NCBI RefSeq assembly: GCF_024611995.1
Contig: NZ_CP102509.1
Location: 7,006,001 to 7,070,000, forward strand
DNA length: 64,000 bases
Origin: Streptomyces sp. NBC_00162
GTDB taxonomy: Bacteria > Actinomycetota > Actinomycetes > Streptomycetales > Streptomycetaceae
Direction of reading: 5' to 3'
The notes under the pieces were generated by a model that made no database searches, had not been told where the DNA came from, and saw nothing but the letters and a program-made list of their open reading frames with translations. A program made the translations under genes and the position numbers. Shown piece after piece: positions 26,176 through 34,794 of this stretch (position 1 is the first letter of the stretch; every line of letters begins with the position of its first letter).

Positions 26176-26610
26176 ATGAGCGATCTTCGTATCGGCCCTG
26201 CTTCGGCGGCCGATCTCACCGCCGTACTGGACTTCTGGAAGGCCGCCGCCGAGGGAACGAGTATCAGCGACGATCTCGCGGGGGTCGAGCGGCTCCACGA
26301 GCGCGACCCGCACGCCCTGCTGCTCGCCCGCCGCGACGGGGAACTCGTCGGCACCGTGATCGCGGGCTTCGACGGCTGGCGCTGTCACCTGTACCGGCTC
26401 GCCGTGCACCCCGGACACCGCAGGCAGGGCATCGGGACCGCCCTGCTGGCCGCGGCCGAGGAGCGCTTCGAGGCGCTCGGGGGGCGGCGCGGGGACGCGA
26501 TGGTGCTCGACCGGAACGAGTCGGCGCACCGGGCGTGGGACGCGGCCGGCTACCACCCGCAGGAGCAGTGGACCCGCTGGGTCAAGCCACTCGGCGTGCC
26601 GACCCGATGA
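26176..26610 (+). CDS. GNAT family N-acetyltransferase
   Basis: A 144-aa single-domain GNAT protein. Motif A is YRLAVHPGHRRQGIGTALLAAAEERFEALG (acetyl-CoA pyrophosphate loop R-x-x-G-x-G/A), and the late strand is DRNESAHRAWDAAGYHPQ. The substrate is unknown. Its last 29 bp overlap the 3' end of the convergent methyltransferase gene. Confidence 0.88.
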   Translation: MSDLRIGPASAADLTAVLDFWKAAAEGTSISDDLAGVERLHERDPHALLLARRDGELVGTVIAGFDGWRCHLYRLAVHPGHRRQGIGTALLAAAEERFEALGGRRGDAMVLDRNESAHRAWDAAGYHPQEQWTRWVKPLGVPTR

Positions 26611-27235
26611 CGCAGTAGGACGTGGGCAGGGCCGGGCCGCGCTCGGGCAGCCGGAAGCTGCGCTGCGAGACGATCCGGAACCCGGCCGCCTCCACCGCGG
26701 CGAGCGGGTCGCGGGCGGTGTGGCAGCCGCCGAAGAGGAACGGCCACACGGCGCGGTCCAGGGCGCGCTGGACGGCGGCCATGCCGGGGCCGGGTGCGAG
26801 GCCGTGCTCGAAGAAGCGCAGCTCGGCGTCGGGGCGCAGTACGCGGTGCAGTTCGGCGAGCGAGCGGGGCAGGTCCCGTACGGAGCACAGCACCAGCGAG
26901 GCGACGGCGGCGTCGAAGGCCTCGCTCTTGACCGGAAGGGCCTCGGCGGCGCCGGGTACGACGTCCACCGGGACCTCGACGCGCTGGGCCGCCTGCGTGG
27001 CCAGGCGGCGCAGGGTGCGGTCCGGTTCCACGGCGACGACCTCGGAGACGGCGCGGGGATAGTGCGGGAAGTTCAGGCCGTTCCCGGCGCCGATCTCGAT
27101 GACGCGGCCGGACACTCCGGCGAGGAGCTCGCGGCGCAGGGCGGCGATGCCGCCGCGGGTCTCGGCCGTTTTGCTCGCGCGGGCGTAGAAGCGGGCGAAG
27201 AGGGGGTGGTGGACCGGGTCGCGACGTGGCGGCAT
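26582..27235 (-). CDS. Class I SAM-dependent methyltransferase
   Basis: A 217-aa methyltransferase of the UbiE/PmtA-like group. Motif I is VIEIGAGNGLNFPHYP, motif II includes EVVAVEPDRTLRRLA, and the post-I region has EALPVKSEAFDAAVASLVLCSV. The FFEHGLAPGPG element near residue 150 is common in phospholipid or small-molecule methyltransferases of this group. It is probably cytosolic; the substrate is unknown. It is convergent with the GNAT gene and shares 29 bp with it. Confidence 0.85.
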   Translation of the reverse strand: MPPRRDPVHHPLFARFYARASKTAETRGGIAALRRELLAGVSGRVIEIGAGNGLNFPHYPRAVSEVVAVEPDRTLRRLATQAAQRVEVPVDVVPGAAEALPVKSEAFDAAVASLVLCSVRDLPRSLAELHRVLRPDAELRFFEHGLAPGPGMAAVQRALDRAVWPFLFGGCHTARDPLAAVEAAGFRIVSQRSFRLPERGPALPTSYCVIGSARRVA

Positions 27236-27349
27236 GGCGGACCTCCCGGGCGGTGGGGGGCGTACGTGCCCGTACCTCCAGGGTGCCCGGTCCGCTGGCG
27301 CTCATCCCTGCCGGTGTGGATGCCGTGCCGCGGGTGCGGCGCCGTTGCC

Positions 27350-27420
27350 GGGGCTCCGCCCCGGACCCTCCCCCAGACTCCGTCCGGGGGGACCCCCATC
27401 TCAAACGCCGGCGGGGCTGG
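27350..27420. repeat. Intergenic repeat element, copy 1
   Basis: A GGGGC-N3-GCCCC hairpin (27350-27362) is followed about 40 nt later by the 20-mer TCAAACGCCGGCGGGGCTGG (27401-27420). The same hairpin and the identical 20-mer recur at 46612-46658. The element lies downstream of bioD in a 251-bp gap without genes. It looks like a REP-type element found in many Streptomyces gene ends and could act as a terminator. Confidence 0.75.
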
Positions 27421-27486
27421 ATGGGGCGGCGGGGGTGGGGAGAGGCGGAGTCGGCGAGGCTGGAGCGGGCGGGGTGCCGGTCGGCG

Positions 27487-28206
27487 CTACGCCGGCCACG
27501 TGTTCAGGAAGGAGTCCGCCGACCAGGTGCCCGAGAGGGTGGGGGAGAGCCAGGTGGGGGACGAGGTGCGGAAGAGGGGCGGGGGGAGGGTGCCCGAGCC
27601 TTCCGGGATCGCGCCCAGGAGGGGGGCGCCGGAGGACTTCGGGAGGTCCGCCAGGTTGCAGCGGGCGGCCAGGTCCGGGGACGAGGGCCAGCTGCCGACC
27701 ACCACGCCCAGCGCCGTCAGGCCCCGTGCCCGCAGGGCCTCCGCCGTCAGGGTCGTGGAGTTGAGGGTGCCGAGGCCCGCCGCGGCAACCACCAGCACCG
27801 GGGCGCCCAGCAGGACGGCGGCGTCGGCCAGGGTGTGGCCCGCCTCGTCGAAGCGGACCAGCAGCCCGCCCGCGCCCTCCACCAGGACCAGGTCGTGGTG
27901 GAGGGACAGCTTCCGGGCCGCCTCGGCGATGTCCGACGGGGAGAGCGTGGGCAGCCCGGACCGGCGGGCCGCCGTGTCCGGGGCCAGCGGCTCCGGATAG
28001 CGGGCCAGTTCCACCGCCGTGACGGTGGGTCCGGCCAGCCGCACCGCTTCCGCCGCGTCCCCGGGTTCGTCCGGGCCGACACCCGTCTGGGCGGGCTTGA
28101 GCACCGCCACCGAGCGGCCGGCGGCCACGGCCGCGGCCGCGATCGCCGACGTGACCACGGTCTTGCCGATTTCCGTGCCCGTACCGGACACGACCAGTAC
28201 GGACAT
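27487..28206 (-). CDS. bioD: Dethiobiotin synthetase
   Basis: A 239-aa ATP-dependent enzyme that closes the ureido ring of dethiobiotin from 7,8-diaminopelargonate and CO2. The P-loop is GTGTEIGKTVVTS (residues 8-20), followed by KPAQTG and the VEGAGGLLVR motif. The length fits the family, but the last 40 residues (LPPPLFRTSSPTWLSPTL) are less conserved. The frame is open upstream; the ATG at 28206 is 1 nt after the bioA stop (TGAGATG), which marks a tightly coupled operon bioB-bioA-bioD. Confidence 0.94.
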   Translation of the reverse strand: MSVLVVSGTGTEIGKTVVTSAIAAAAVAAGRSVAVLKPAQTGVGPDEPGDAAEAVRLAGPTVTAVELARYPEPLAPDTAARRSGLPTLSPSDIAEAARKLSLHHDLVLVEGAGGLLVRFDEAGHTLADAAVLLGAPVLVVAAAGLGTLNSTTLTAEALRARGLTALGVVVGSWPSSPDLAARCNLADLPKSSGAPLLGAIPEGSGTLPPPLFRTSSPTWLSPTLSGTWSADSFLNTWPA

Positions 28207-28207
28207 C

Positions 28208-29530
28208 TCAGCCTTCCCGCGCCGCGGCGCACACCGCACGGCAGATCCGGGCGACATCCGTGTCACCCGTGACGAACGGCGGCATGGTGTAGATCAGGTC
28301 CCGGAACGGGCGCAGCCAGACGCCCTCCCGGACCGAGGCCGCGGTGGCCGCCGCCATGTCGACCTCGTGGTCCAGCTGGACCACGCCGATCGCGCCCAGG
28401 ACCCGTACGTCCTTGACGCCGGGCAGTCCGGCCGCGGCCGCGAGGCCCTCGCGCAGACCCGCCTCGATCCGCTTGACCTCGGTCGCCCAGTCCTGCCCGA
28501 GCAGCAGCTCGATCGAGGCGAGCGCCACGGCCGTCGCCAGGGGGTTGCCCATGAAGGTCGGCCCGTGCGCGAGCACCGGGACCTCACCCTGGGAGATCCC
28601 GTCGGCCACCCGCTCCGTGCACAGGGTCGCCGCCAGCGTGAGGTAACCGCCCGTCAGTGATTTGCCCAGGCACATCACGTCCGGGGTGATCCCCGCGTGG
28701 TCGGCGGCGAAGAGCGCGCCGGTGCGGCCGAAGCCCGTCGCGATCTCGTCCAGGATCAGCAGGACCCCGTACTCGTCGCACAACTCGCGCAGCACCCGCA
28801 GGTGGTCCGGGTGGTGGAAGCGCATGCCGCCCGCGCCCTGCACCACCGGCTCCACGATCACCGCTGCCAGCTCGTCGGCGTGCGCGGCGATCAGGGAGCG
28901 CAGGTGGTCCGCGTACGCCGGGTCCACGGGGGTGTCGAAGCCGCCGCGCGGTGCGTCCGCGAAGACCTGCCGAGGCAGGTGGCCCTGCCACAGCTCGTGC
29001 ATGCCGCCCTGGGGGTCGCAGACGGCCATCGGCTGCCAGGTGTCACCGTGGTAGCCGCCGCGCCAGGTCAGCAGCCGGGTCTTGCCCGTCCGGCCCAGCG
29101 AACGCCAGTACTGCAGGCACATCTTGACCGCGACCTCGACGGACACCGAGCCCGAGTCGGAGAGGAAGACGTGCTCCAGCCCCGGCGGGGTGATCTCGAC
29201 GAGCTTCGCGGCGAGCCGGACGGCGGGCTCATGGGTGAGCCCGCCGAACATCACGTGCGACATGCGGCCGAGCTGGGTGGTCGCGGCCTCGTTCAGCACC
29301 GGGTGGTTGTAGCCGTGGATCGCAGACCACCAGGAGGACATGCCGTCGACCAGCTCCTCGTGGCCCTGCCCCTGGGACGGGTCGGCGAGCCGCAGGCGCA
29401 CCCCCGAGGCGGAGGCGATGACCAGCGGCTCCTGCCGCCCGGGCATCGGGCCGTACGGGTGCCAGACGTGCTGCCGGTCCAGGGCGAGGAGTTCCGCGCC
29501 GGCCGACAGCGGAGGAACCTGATCAGGCAT
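28208..29530 (-). CDS. bioA: Adenosylmethionine-8-amino-7-oxononanoate aminotransferase
   Basis: A 440-aa class III aminotransferase using PLP and S-adenosylmethionine as amino donor to make 7,8-diaminopelargonate. The N-terminal WHPYGPM and [10 protein letters not shown] motifs are specific to BioA. The PLP phosphate loop [14 protein letters not shown], the Asp in [14 protein letters not shown] and the Schiff-base Lys in [11 protein letters not shown] are all present. The ATG at 29530 overlaps the end of bioB by 8 bp, and bioD follows 1 nt after its stop. Confidence 0.95.
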   Translation of the reverse strand: MPDQVPPLSAGAELLALDRQHVWHPYGPMPGRQEPLVIASASGVRLRLADPSQGQGHEELVDGMSSWWSAIHGYNHPVLNEAATTQLGRMSHVMFGGLTHEPAVRLAAKLVEITPPGLEHVFLSDSGSVSVEVAVKMCLQYWRSLGRTGKTRLLTWRGGYHGDTWQPMAVCDPQGGMHELWQGHLPRQVFADAPRGGFDTPVDPAYADHLRSLIAAHADELAAVIVEPVVQGAGGMRFHHPDHLRVLRELCDEYGVLLILDEIATGFGRTGALFAADHAGITPDVMCLGKSLTGGYLTLAATLCTERVADGISQGEVPVLAHGPTFMGNPLATAVALASIELLLGQDWATEVKRIEAGLREGLAAAAGLPGVKDVRVLGAIGVVQLDHEVDMAAATAASVREGVWLRPFRDLIYTMPPFVTGDTDVARICRAVCAAAREG

Positions 29531-30776
29531 TGGGAGCGATGTCCGTCCCCGCGCCACGACGGCGTACCGCCACCAGGTCCGACCGGACCTCGCCGGCCTC
29601 GGCCTGGGCCGGTACGGGCGTCGCGTCCGCGTGCCCGTGCCCGGAGCAGCCGCCGCACGCCGAGCCGCAGCCCGCGGCCGGGGCGTCGTCGGCCGCACCC
29701 GCGCCCGAACCGCAGAGGGAGGCGCCGCCGTTGGAACCGCAGCCCCCGGAGCCGGCCGCTTCCGCCACGTCGGAGCGGTGCGCGGGAAGGGTCGACGTAC
29801 CGGCGCCCTCCACCTCGAAACCGGCGTCCGCGATCATGTCGAGGTCGGTCTGACCGGCCTGGCCCTCGCTGGTCAGGTAGTCGCCCAGGAAGATCGAGTT
29901 GACCACGTGCAGAGCCAGCGGCTGCAGCGAGCGCAGGTGCACCTCGCGCCCGCCGGCCAGCCGGACCTCGACGTCGGGGCAGACGAACCGCGCCATCGCC
30001 AGGATCCGCAGACAGCGCTGCGGGGTGAGGTTCCACTCCTTGGCCAGCGGGGTGCCCTCGAAGGGGATCAGGAAGTTGACCGGGACCGAGTCCGCGTCCA
30101 GCTCACGCAGCGAGAAGACGACGTCGACCAGGTCCTCGTCGGTCTCGCCCATGCCCGCGATCAGACCGGAGCACGCGGACAGGCCGGCGCCGTGCGCCTT
30201 CTGCACGGTGTCGACCCGGTCGGCGTAGGTGTGGGTCTTGGTGATCTGCCCGTACGTCGCCTCGGAGGTGTTGAGGTTGTGGTTGTAGGCGTCCGCGCCC
30301 GCGTCCCGCAGCCGCTCCGCCTGGCCGTCCGAGAGCAGGCCGAGGCACGCGCAGACCTCGATGCCCTCGTTCTGCTCCTTGATCGCCGCGATCGTCTTGC
30401 CGACCCGGTCCACGTCCCGGTCCGTCGGTCCGCGGCCGCTCGCGACCAGGCAGACCCGCTTCGCGCCGCCCGCGACACCGGCGGCGGCGGCCTGGGAGGC
30501 CTCCTCCGGCTTCAGCCACGTGTACTTGAGGATCTCGGCCTTCGACCCCAGGCGCTGGGAGCAGTACGAGCAGTCCTCGGGGCACAGGCCCGACTTCAGG
30601 TTGACCAGGTAGTTCAGCTTGACTCGACGCCCGAACCACTGGCGGCGCACCTTGCCGGCCGCGGCCACCACGTCGAGCAGTTCGTCGTCGGAAGTCGCCA
30701 GTACGGCGAGCGCCTCTTCGCGGGTCGGCAGCTCGCGCCGCAGCCCCTTGTCCACCAGGGTGTTCAGCAGGTCCAT
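29523..30776 (-). CDS. bioB: Biotin synthase with Cys/His-rich C-terminal tail
   Basis: A 417-aa radical-SAM enzyme that inserts sulfur into dethiobiotin. The [4Fe-4S] motif is C65-PED-C69-SY-C72, and the [2Fe-2S] region includes VCACLG and [12 protein letters not shown]. The catalytic part ends near residue 323. About 94 extra residues follow, rich in Gly/Ala with C346, C355, C370, C374, C377, H380 and H382; C370/C374/C377 again have CX3CX2C spacing. E. coli BioB has no such tail. The ATG at 30776 is the first gene of bioB-bioA-bioD and divergent from bioF. Confidence 0.93.
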   Translation of the reverse strand: MDLLNTLVDKGLRRELPTREEALAVLATSDDELLDVVAAAGKVRRQWFGRRVKLNYLVNLKSGLCPEDCSYCSQRLGSKAEILKYTWLKPEEASQAAAAGVAGGAKRVCLVASGRGPTDRDVDRVGKTIAAIKEQNEGIEVCACLGLLSDGQAERLRDAGADAYNHNLNTSEATYGQITKTHTYADRVDTVQKAHGAGLSACSGLIAGMGETDEDLVDVVFSLRELDADSVPVNFLIPFEGTPLAKEWNLTPQRCLRILAMARFVCPDVEVRLAGGREVHLRSLQPLALHVVNSIFLGDYLTSEGQAGQTDLDMIADAGFEVEGAGTSTLPAHRSDVAEAAGSGGCGSNGGASLCGSGAGAADDAPAAGCGSACGGCSGHGHADATPVPAQAEAGEVRSDLVAVRRRGAGTDIAPNA

Positions 30777-30932
30777 GACGCCGATCCTGGACCACACCAC
30801 CACTCCCGGCCAAGGAGAGATCGCACAACATGGCCGGATGGGAGTGTGTGTATCACCACACCTGGCACTCAAGTCACGCCAGCTAGGGTCGGGCAGGTCT
30901 GTGGACTGCCGACAAAACACGAGGATCTGCCG
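30777..30932. promoter_or_regulatory. Divergent promoter region of the biotin genes
   Basis: A 156-bp gap between the divergent bioB and bioF starts must hold promoters for both. An imperfect dyad rich in GTGTG/CACAC (about 30844-30862) lies in the middle, and TAGGGT near 30884 could be the bioF -10. I see no convincing BioQ- or BirA-type palindrome, so the regulator is open. GAGGAT (30921-30926) is the ribosome site for bioF. Confidence 0.45.
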
Positions 30933-32105
30933 ATGCCCCAGCACATTCCCGATCCGGTGGACGTCTTCGCCTGGATCGATGCCGCGGAACGCGCCCGGGA
31001 AGAGGCGGGGCTCGTCCGTACGCTGCGGCCGCGGCCGGCGCTCTCCCCGCTGCTGGACCTCGCGAGCAACGACTACCTCGGGCTGTCCCGGCATCCGGAG
31101 ACCGTCCGCGGCGCACGGGAGGCGGCCGAACGGTGGGGCGGCGGAGCCACCGGCTCCCGTCTCGTGACGGGCACGACCGAGCTTCACGCGGAGCTCGAGC
31201 GGGAGCTCGCCGCCTTCTGCGGATTCGAGGCCGCGCTGGTCCTCTCCTCCGGGTACGCGGCCAACCTCGCCGCCGTCACCGCGCTCAGCGACCGGGGCAC
31301 GCTGGTCGTCTCCGACGCCGGGAACCACGCCTCGATCGTCGACGGCTGCCGCCTCTCGCGCGCCGAGACCGCCGTGGTTCCGCATTCCGACCCGGACACC
31401 GCACGCAAGACGCTCGCCGCGCACGAGGGCCGGGCGCTGCTGGTCACCGACTCGGTGTTCTCCGTCGACGGGGACGCCGCCCCGCTCGCCGGCTACGCGG
31501 CCGCCTGCCGTGACGAGGGCGCGGCCCTGCTCGTGGACGACGCGCACGGCCTGGGCGTGCTGGGGGAGGGCGGCCGCGGCGCGCTGTACGCCGCCGGACT
31601 CGCGGGCGCGCCCGGGGTGGTGGCCACGCTCACGCTGTCGAAGTCCCTCGGCAGCCAGGGCGGCGCCGTGCTGGGTCCGGCAAAAGTCATCCGGCACCTG
31701 GTCAACACCGCGCGCACCTTCATCTTCGACACCGGGCTGGCCCCGGCCGCCGCGGGCGCGGCGCTGGCGAGCCTGCGCCTGCTCCGGCGGGAACCGGAGC
31801 GCGCCGCCCGCGCCCGCGAGGTGGCCGACCGGCTGTACGGGCGGCTCACCGCGTCCGGCCTGACCGCGGCCCGGCCGGACGCGGCCGTGGTGTCGGTACG
31901 GGCCCCGTCGGCCTCGGCGGCACTGCGCTGGGCCGCCGACTGCCGGGAGGCAGGTCTGTCCGTGGGGTGCTTCCGGCCGCCGTCGGTACCGGACGGCATC
32001 TCCCGGCTGCGGCTGACCGCCCGGGCCGATCTCACGGGGGACGAGATCGATCAGGCGGTCGGGACGATCCTGCGGACCGCTCCCGCCGGAGCCACGGACC
32101 GGTAG
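30933..32105 (+). CDS. bioF: 8-amino-7-oxononanoate synthase
   Basis: A 390-aa PLP enzyme of the alpha-oxoamine synthase family. It condenses a pimeloyl thioester with alanine, the first committed step of the biotin ring. [15 protein letters not shown] at the N-terminus, GSGYAAN-like [11 protein letters not shown], the [11 protein letters not shown]sp and the PLP Lys in [12 protein letters not shown] are all present. A frame is open far upstream, but the ATG at 30933 has a GAGGA site 7 nt before it and fits the family N-terminus. It is divergent from bioB and convergent with the DUF397 gene. Confidence 0.94.
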   Translation: MPQHIPDPVDVFAWIDAAERAREEAGLVRTLRPRPALSPLLDLASNDYLGLSRHPETVRGAREAAERWGGGATGSRLVTGTTELHAELERELAAFCGFEAALVLSSGYAANLAAVTALSDRGTLVVSDAGNHASIVDGCRLSRAETAVVPHSDPDTARKTLAAHEGRALLVTDSVFSVDGDAAPLAGYAAACRDEGAALLVDDAHGLGVLGEGGRGALYAAGLAGAPGVVATLTLSKSLGSQGGAVLGPAKVIRHLVNTARTFIFDTGLAPAAAGAALASLRLLRREPERAARAREVADRLYGRLTASGLTAARPDAAVVSVRAPSASAALRWAADCREAGLSVGCFRPPSVPDGISRLRLTARADLTGDEIDQAVGTILRTAPAGATDR

Positions 32106-32109
32106 GACG

Positions 32110-32331
32110 TCAGACGGGCACGTCCGTTCGTACGCTCGCGAGGAAGCCGTCCCAGGCCGGCCCGGTGAAGAGCACGGCCGGGCCGTCCGTCCGCTTGGAG
32201 TCGCGGACGGCCAGCAGGCCGCCGCCGAGGACGGCGGCTTCCACGCAGTTGTTCATTCCGGTGCTGCGGCTGCTCCGCCGCCACCGCGCGCTGATCAGAA
32301 GTCCGCTGATGGATAAGGGGGTTGCGGACAC
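32110..32331 (-). CDS. DUF397 domain protein
   Basis: A 73-aa protein. The C-terminal half is a typical DUF397 domain ([48 protein letters not shown]). In streptomycetes these small proteins sit beside XRE regulators of the WhiJ/AbaA type and are thought to antagonise them. Here it begins 13 nt after the XRE stop, with AAGGAGG 7 nt ahead of a GTG start at 32331. The two are an operon and probably a regulatory pair. Confidence 0.88.
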   Translation of the reverse strand: MSATPLSISGLLISARWRRSSRSTGMNNCVEAAVLGGGLLAVRDSKRTDGPAVLFTGPAWDGFLASVRTDVPV

Positions 32332-32344
32332 GGGGGGTGCCTCC

Positions 32345-33229
32345 TTACGCGTCGTCAGCAAGTGAGCTGATGAGATCCGACGAGTCCTGGGGCGGGAGTG
32401 CGTGCGCCTGGATGGTGCGGAACGCGGCGCTGTACGCCTCAAGGTCTTCCTTCCGCTCCAGATAGAGGCTACTCGTCAAATGGTCGAGTACCACCACATC
32501 CAGATCGGCGATGTTCGGAAATGAGAAAATGACGAACGGACCGGTGAGGCCGAGATGGCCCCCTACGCTGAACGGCAGTACCTGCAGCCGCACTTGAGGC
32601 AGCCGCCCCACCTCCACCAGGTGTCGCAGCTGCCCCGCCATCACCCCGGGTCCGCCGATCTGCCGGCGCAGCACCGCCTCGTCCAGTACGGCGCTCAGCT
32701 CCAGCGGCGGATCGGCCCGCAGCACCTTCTGACGTGCCAGCCGCACCTCGACGAGCGCGTCCACCTTCGGCTCCGGCAGCCCGCCCAGCGCGGCCCGGGT
32801 GACCGCCCGCGCGTACCCGGGGGTCTGCAGCAGCCCCGGAACCACGGACAGCTCCACCGTGCGCGCCGACCGGGCGCCCGCCTCCAGGCTGATGAAGTCC
32901 CGGTACTCCTGTGGCAGCAGCCCCCGGTAGTCGTGCCACCACTGGCGGCCGCGCCCGGTGTCGCCGCCCGGACCCGGACCGGCCGCGGAGGCCGACAGGG
33001 CTTCCAGCAGCGCACGCTGTTCGGGGCTCACGATCTCCCCGTAGACGTCGAGGAGCAGGCGGATGTCCTCGGGCTTGACCCCGCTGCGCCCCGTCTCGAT
33101 GCGGCTGATTTTCGATTGGTGCCATCCCGCGATCCGGGCCGCCTCACCACTCGTGAGACCGGACCGGTCGCGCAGGGCACGCAGTTCCTCGCCGAGCTTG
33201 CGCCGACGCACCGCGGGACCGTGCTGCAC
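32345..33229 (-). CDS. XRE regulator of the WhiJ/Scr1 type
   Basis: A 294-aa regulator. The N-terminal helix-turn-helix (about residues 8-65; LGEELRALRDRSGLTSGEAARIAGWHQSKISRIETGRS) is followed by a large C-terminal DUF5753-type domain (QWWHDYRGLLPQEYRDFISLEAGARS... VPGLLQTPGYARA). This architecture is very common in Streptomyces, where WhiJ-like proteins influence development. The GTG at 33229 has AAGGAGG 6 nt upstream. It lies with a DUF397 gene downstream and a divergent RsbW-like ATPase, the usual three-gene set. Confidence 0.9.
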   Translation of the reverse strand: MQHGPAVRRRKLGEELRALRDRSGLTSGEAARIAGWHQSKISRIETGRSGVKPEDIRLLLDVYGEIVSPEQRALLEALSASAAGPGPGGDTGRGRQWWHDYRGLLPQEYRDFISLEAGARSARTVELSVVPGLLQTPGYARAVTRAALGGLPEPKVDALVEVRLARQKVLRADPPLELSAVLDEAVLRRQIGGPGVMAGQLRHLVEVGRLPQVRLQVLPFSVGGHLGLTGPFVIFSFPNIADLDVVVLDHLTSSLYLERKEDLEAYSAAFRTIQAHALPPQDSSDLISSLADDA

Positions 33230-33318
33230 ACCCGCCTCCTTCCACCGGCACAGCTCGCACCAGTCTGCCGTCCAAATACGCTCTTCCGTAGCAGAGTTCA
33301 CCGCATTGAGCGACAGAT

Positions 33319-33328
33319 ATATGCATAT
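33319..33328. promoter_or_regulatory. AT-rich palindrome between XRE and ATPase genes
   Basis: ATATGCATAT (33319-33328) is a perfect 10-bp palindrome inside a strikingly AT-rich island (AGATATATGCATATCT, 33315-33330) in an otherwise very GC-rich region. It sits in the 197-bp divergent promoter and is a candidate operator for the XRE protein, or an extended -10. Confidence 0.45.
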
Positions 33329-33426
33329 CTTGGGGGAACGGGAGAAACGGCGGGACGATGGGTGGCACTCTGGCGTCCAGCACAGATCCGGGGCGGCTTG
33401 ACCCCGGTGGGAAAGGGACCGTCGCC

Positions 33427-33876
33427 ATGGCAGATCACCAGGAAGCATCCGTCACTCTGCCGAGCGATCCCGCTTCGGTCGCCACTGCCCGACGCTACGT
33501 CGCGGAGGTCCTGGGCGAATGGGGACTTTCCGATGACGACATCACCGCCGACAGTGTCCGGCTGATCGTCTCGGAGCTCGCCACCAACGCCGTGCAGCAC
33601 ACCTTCGGCCAGTCGCCCACCTTCACCGTCGACATCAGGCTGGAGCGCGAGGAGTGGCTGCGCATCGGCGTGACCGACAGCCATCCCCGCTGGCCCAAGC
33701 GGCTTCCGGCTGCCGTCCAGCAGGACAACGGCCGGGGCATGGTCATCATCCGGTGGCTCACCGCGGAAGCGGGCGGCCGGCTCTCGGTCAGCCCCACCGA
33801 GGACGGGGGCAAGACGGTCTGGATCGCGCTGCCCTGGACGGTCGGCGCGCCGGCGAGGACCGCCACCGGCTGCTGA
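33427..33876 (+). CDS. RsbW/SpoIIAB-like ATP-binding protein
   Basis: A 149-aa GHKL-fold (HATPase_c_2) protein. The N-box is LIVSELATNAVQHT with the Mg-binding Asn, the G1 box is DSHPRWP, and the G2 region is DNGRGMVIIRWL. Related proteins bind and phosphorylate anti-sigma-factor antagonists, and in Streptomyces many pair with XRE/DUF397 genes. The ATG at 33427 follows a purine-rich AAAGGGA. It is divergent from the XRE gene. The partner is not identified. Confidence 0.87.
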   Translation: MADHQEASVTLPSDPASVATARRYVAEVLGEWGLSDDDITADSVRLIVSELATNAVQHTFGQSPTFTVDIRLEREEWLRIGVTDSHPRWPKRLPAAVQQDNGRGMVIIRWLTAEAGGRLSVSPTEDGGKTVWIALPWTVGAPARTATGC

Positions 33877-33935
33877 CACCGGCCGTATACGGAATCAAGT
33901 TTCAGGGGCCTGTGAGTTGAACCGGGTGCCTTCCC

Positions 33936-33961
33936 GAAACGTGGGTTAACTCAACGGAAAA
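33936..33961 (+). promoter_or_regulatory. GlnR-like site and promoter upstream of urease
   Basis: TTAAC (33946-33950), 6 nt, then GAAAA (33957-33961) fits the GlnR half-box gTnAC-n6-GaAAc with two mismatches. A further GAAAC lies at 33936-33940, 5 nt ahead. TAGCGT at 33972-33977 could be the -10, putting the site over the -35 position as expected for an activator. The spacing of the second half is not perfect. GlnR control of urease is known in S. coelicolor. Confidence 0.45.
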
Positions 33962-34089
33962 GCGCGGCGCCTAGCGTGGCACCACGTTCGTCCGCCAAAG
34001 ATCACCCATGATCCGGTAAAGCGGCGGTGGTCGGGACGGAAAGCCTTTCTCTGCGTTGGGCAAGACTTGCTTGGCTCTGATATCCGCAG

Positions 34090-34106
34090 GTCAACAGGGT
34101 GTTGAC
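34090..34106. promoter_or_regulatory. Perfect palindrome in the urease leader
   Basis: GTCAACA (34090-34096), spacer GGG, TGTTGAC (34100-34106) form a perfect 7-bp dyad 59 nt before the ureA start. It has the form of an operator for a dimeric repressor. A leader hairpin is the other possibility. A smaller GCAAG-A-CTTGC dyad lies at 34060-34070. Confidence 0.5.
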
Positions 34107-34164
34107 GGTCGATAGGGTCGCCCCGGCGCGATGTTGATCTTGTCCCGGAAACTTGGTGATACGT

Positions 34165-34467
34165 GTGCAACTGACACCGCACGAGCAGGAAAGACTGCTC
34201 ATCCACGTGGCCGCTGACGTGGCGGCGAAGCGCAGGGCCCGCGGGGTCCGCCTCAACCATCCCGAGGCGATCGCGCTGATCACCTCGCACATCCTCGAAG
34301 GCGCCCGCGACGGGCGGACCGTGGCCGAGCTGATGACCTCCGGCCGTACCGTGCTCGGCCGCGCGGAGGTCATGGAGGGGATCCCCGAGATGATCCACGA
34401 CGTGCAGGTCGAGGCCACCTTCCCGGACGGCACCAAACTCGTCACCGTCCACGATCCGATCGTCTGA
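34165..34467 (+). CDS. ureA: Urease gamma subunit
   Basis: A 100-aa UreA, the small structural subunit of nickel urease (urea to ammonia and CO2). Conserved [28 protein letters not shown] and [20 protein letters not shown] are present. The frame also has TTG (34153) and GTG (34156) starts; I chose the GTG at 34165 because GGTGAT (34155-34160), which matches the 16S anti-SD, is well spaced before it and the product then has the usual 100 residues. First gene of ureABCFGD. Confidence 0.94.
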   Translation: MQLTPHEQERLLIHVAADVAAKRRARGVRLNHPEAIALITSHILEGARDGRTVAELMTSGRTVLGRAEVMEGIPEMIHDVQVEATFPDGTKLVTVHDPIV

Positions 34468-34482
34468 GGGGGAGTACCCGCC

Positions 34483-34794
34483 ATGATCCCCGGCGAAATC
34501 GCCTACGGGGACGGTCCGGTGCGCCTCAACGAGGGCCGCCCCGTCACCCGTCTCACCGTGCTCAACGCCGCCGACCGGCCCGTCCAGGTCGGCTCCCACT
34601 ACCACTTCGCCGAGGCCAACCCCGGTCTCGACTTCGACCGGTCCGCCGCCCGCGGACTCCGGCTCAACATCGCAGCCGGCACCGCCGTGCGGTTCGAGCC
34701 GGGCATCCCGGTCGCGGTGGAACTCGTACCGCTGGGCGGACTGCGCACCGTACCGGGACTGCGCGGGGAGACCGGAGGGCCGCTCGATGGCTGA
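34483..34794 (+). CDS. ureB: Urease beta subunit
   Basis: A 103-aa Ure[20 protein letters not shown], the [16 protein letters not shown] block and GTAVRFEPG are family hallmarks. It is a structural subunit that shapes the entrance to the active site of UreC. It starts 15 nt after ureA with GGGGGAG upstream. Its end overlaps the ureC start by 8 bp. Confidence 0.95.
   Translation: MIPGEIAYGDGPVRLNEGRPVTRLTVLNAADRPVQVGSHYHFAEANPGLDFDRSAARGLRLNIAAGTAVRFEPGIPVAVELVPLGGLRTVPGLRGETGGPLDG

Noticed and set aside
30777..30932. BioQ or BirA operator in the bio divergent promoter
   Set aside because: The GTGTG/CACAC dyad is too imperfect and does not match the operator forms I know, so I list the region only as a promoter.
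34060..34070. Nur box in the urease leader (GCAAG-A-CTTGC)
   Set aside because: Arms are in the opposite orientation and the spacing is wrong for tTGCaa-N5-ttGCAA.
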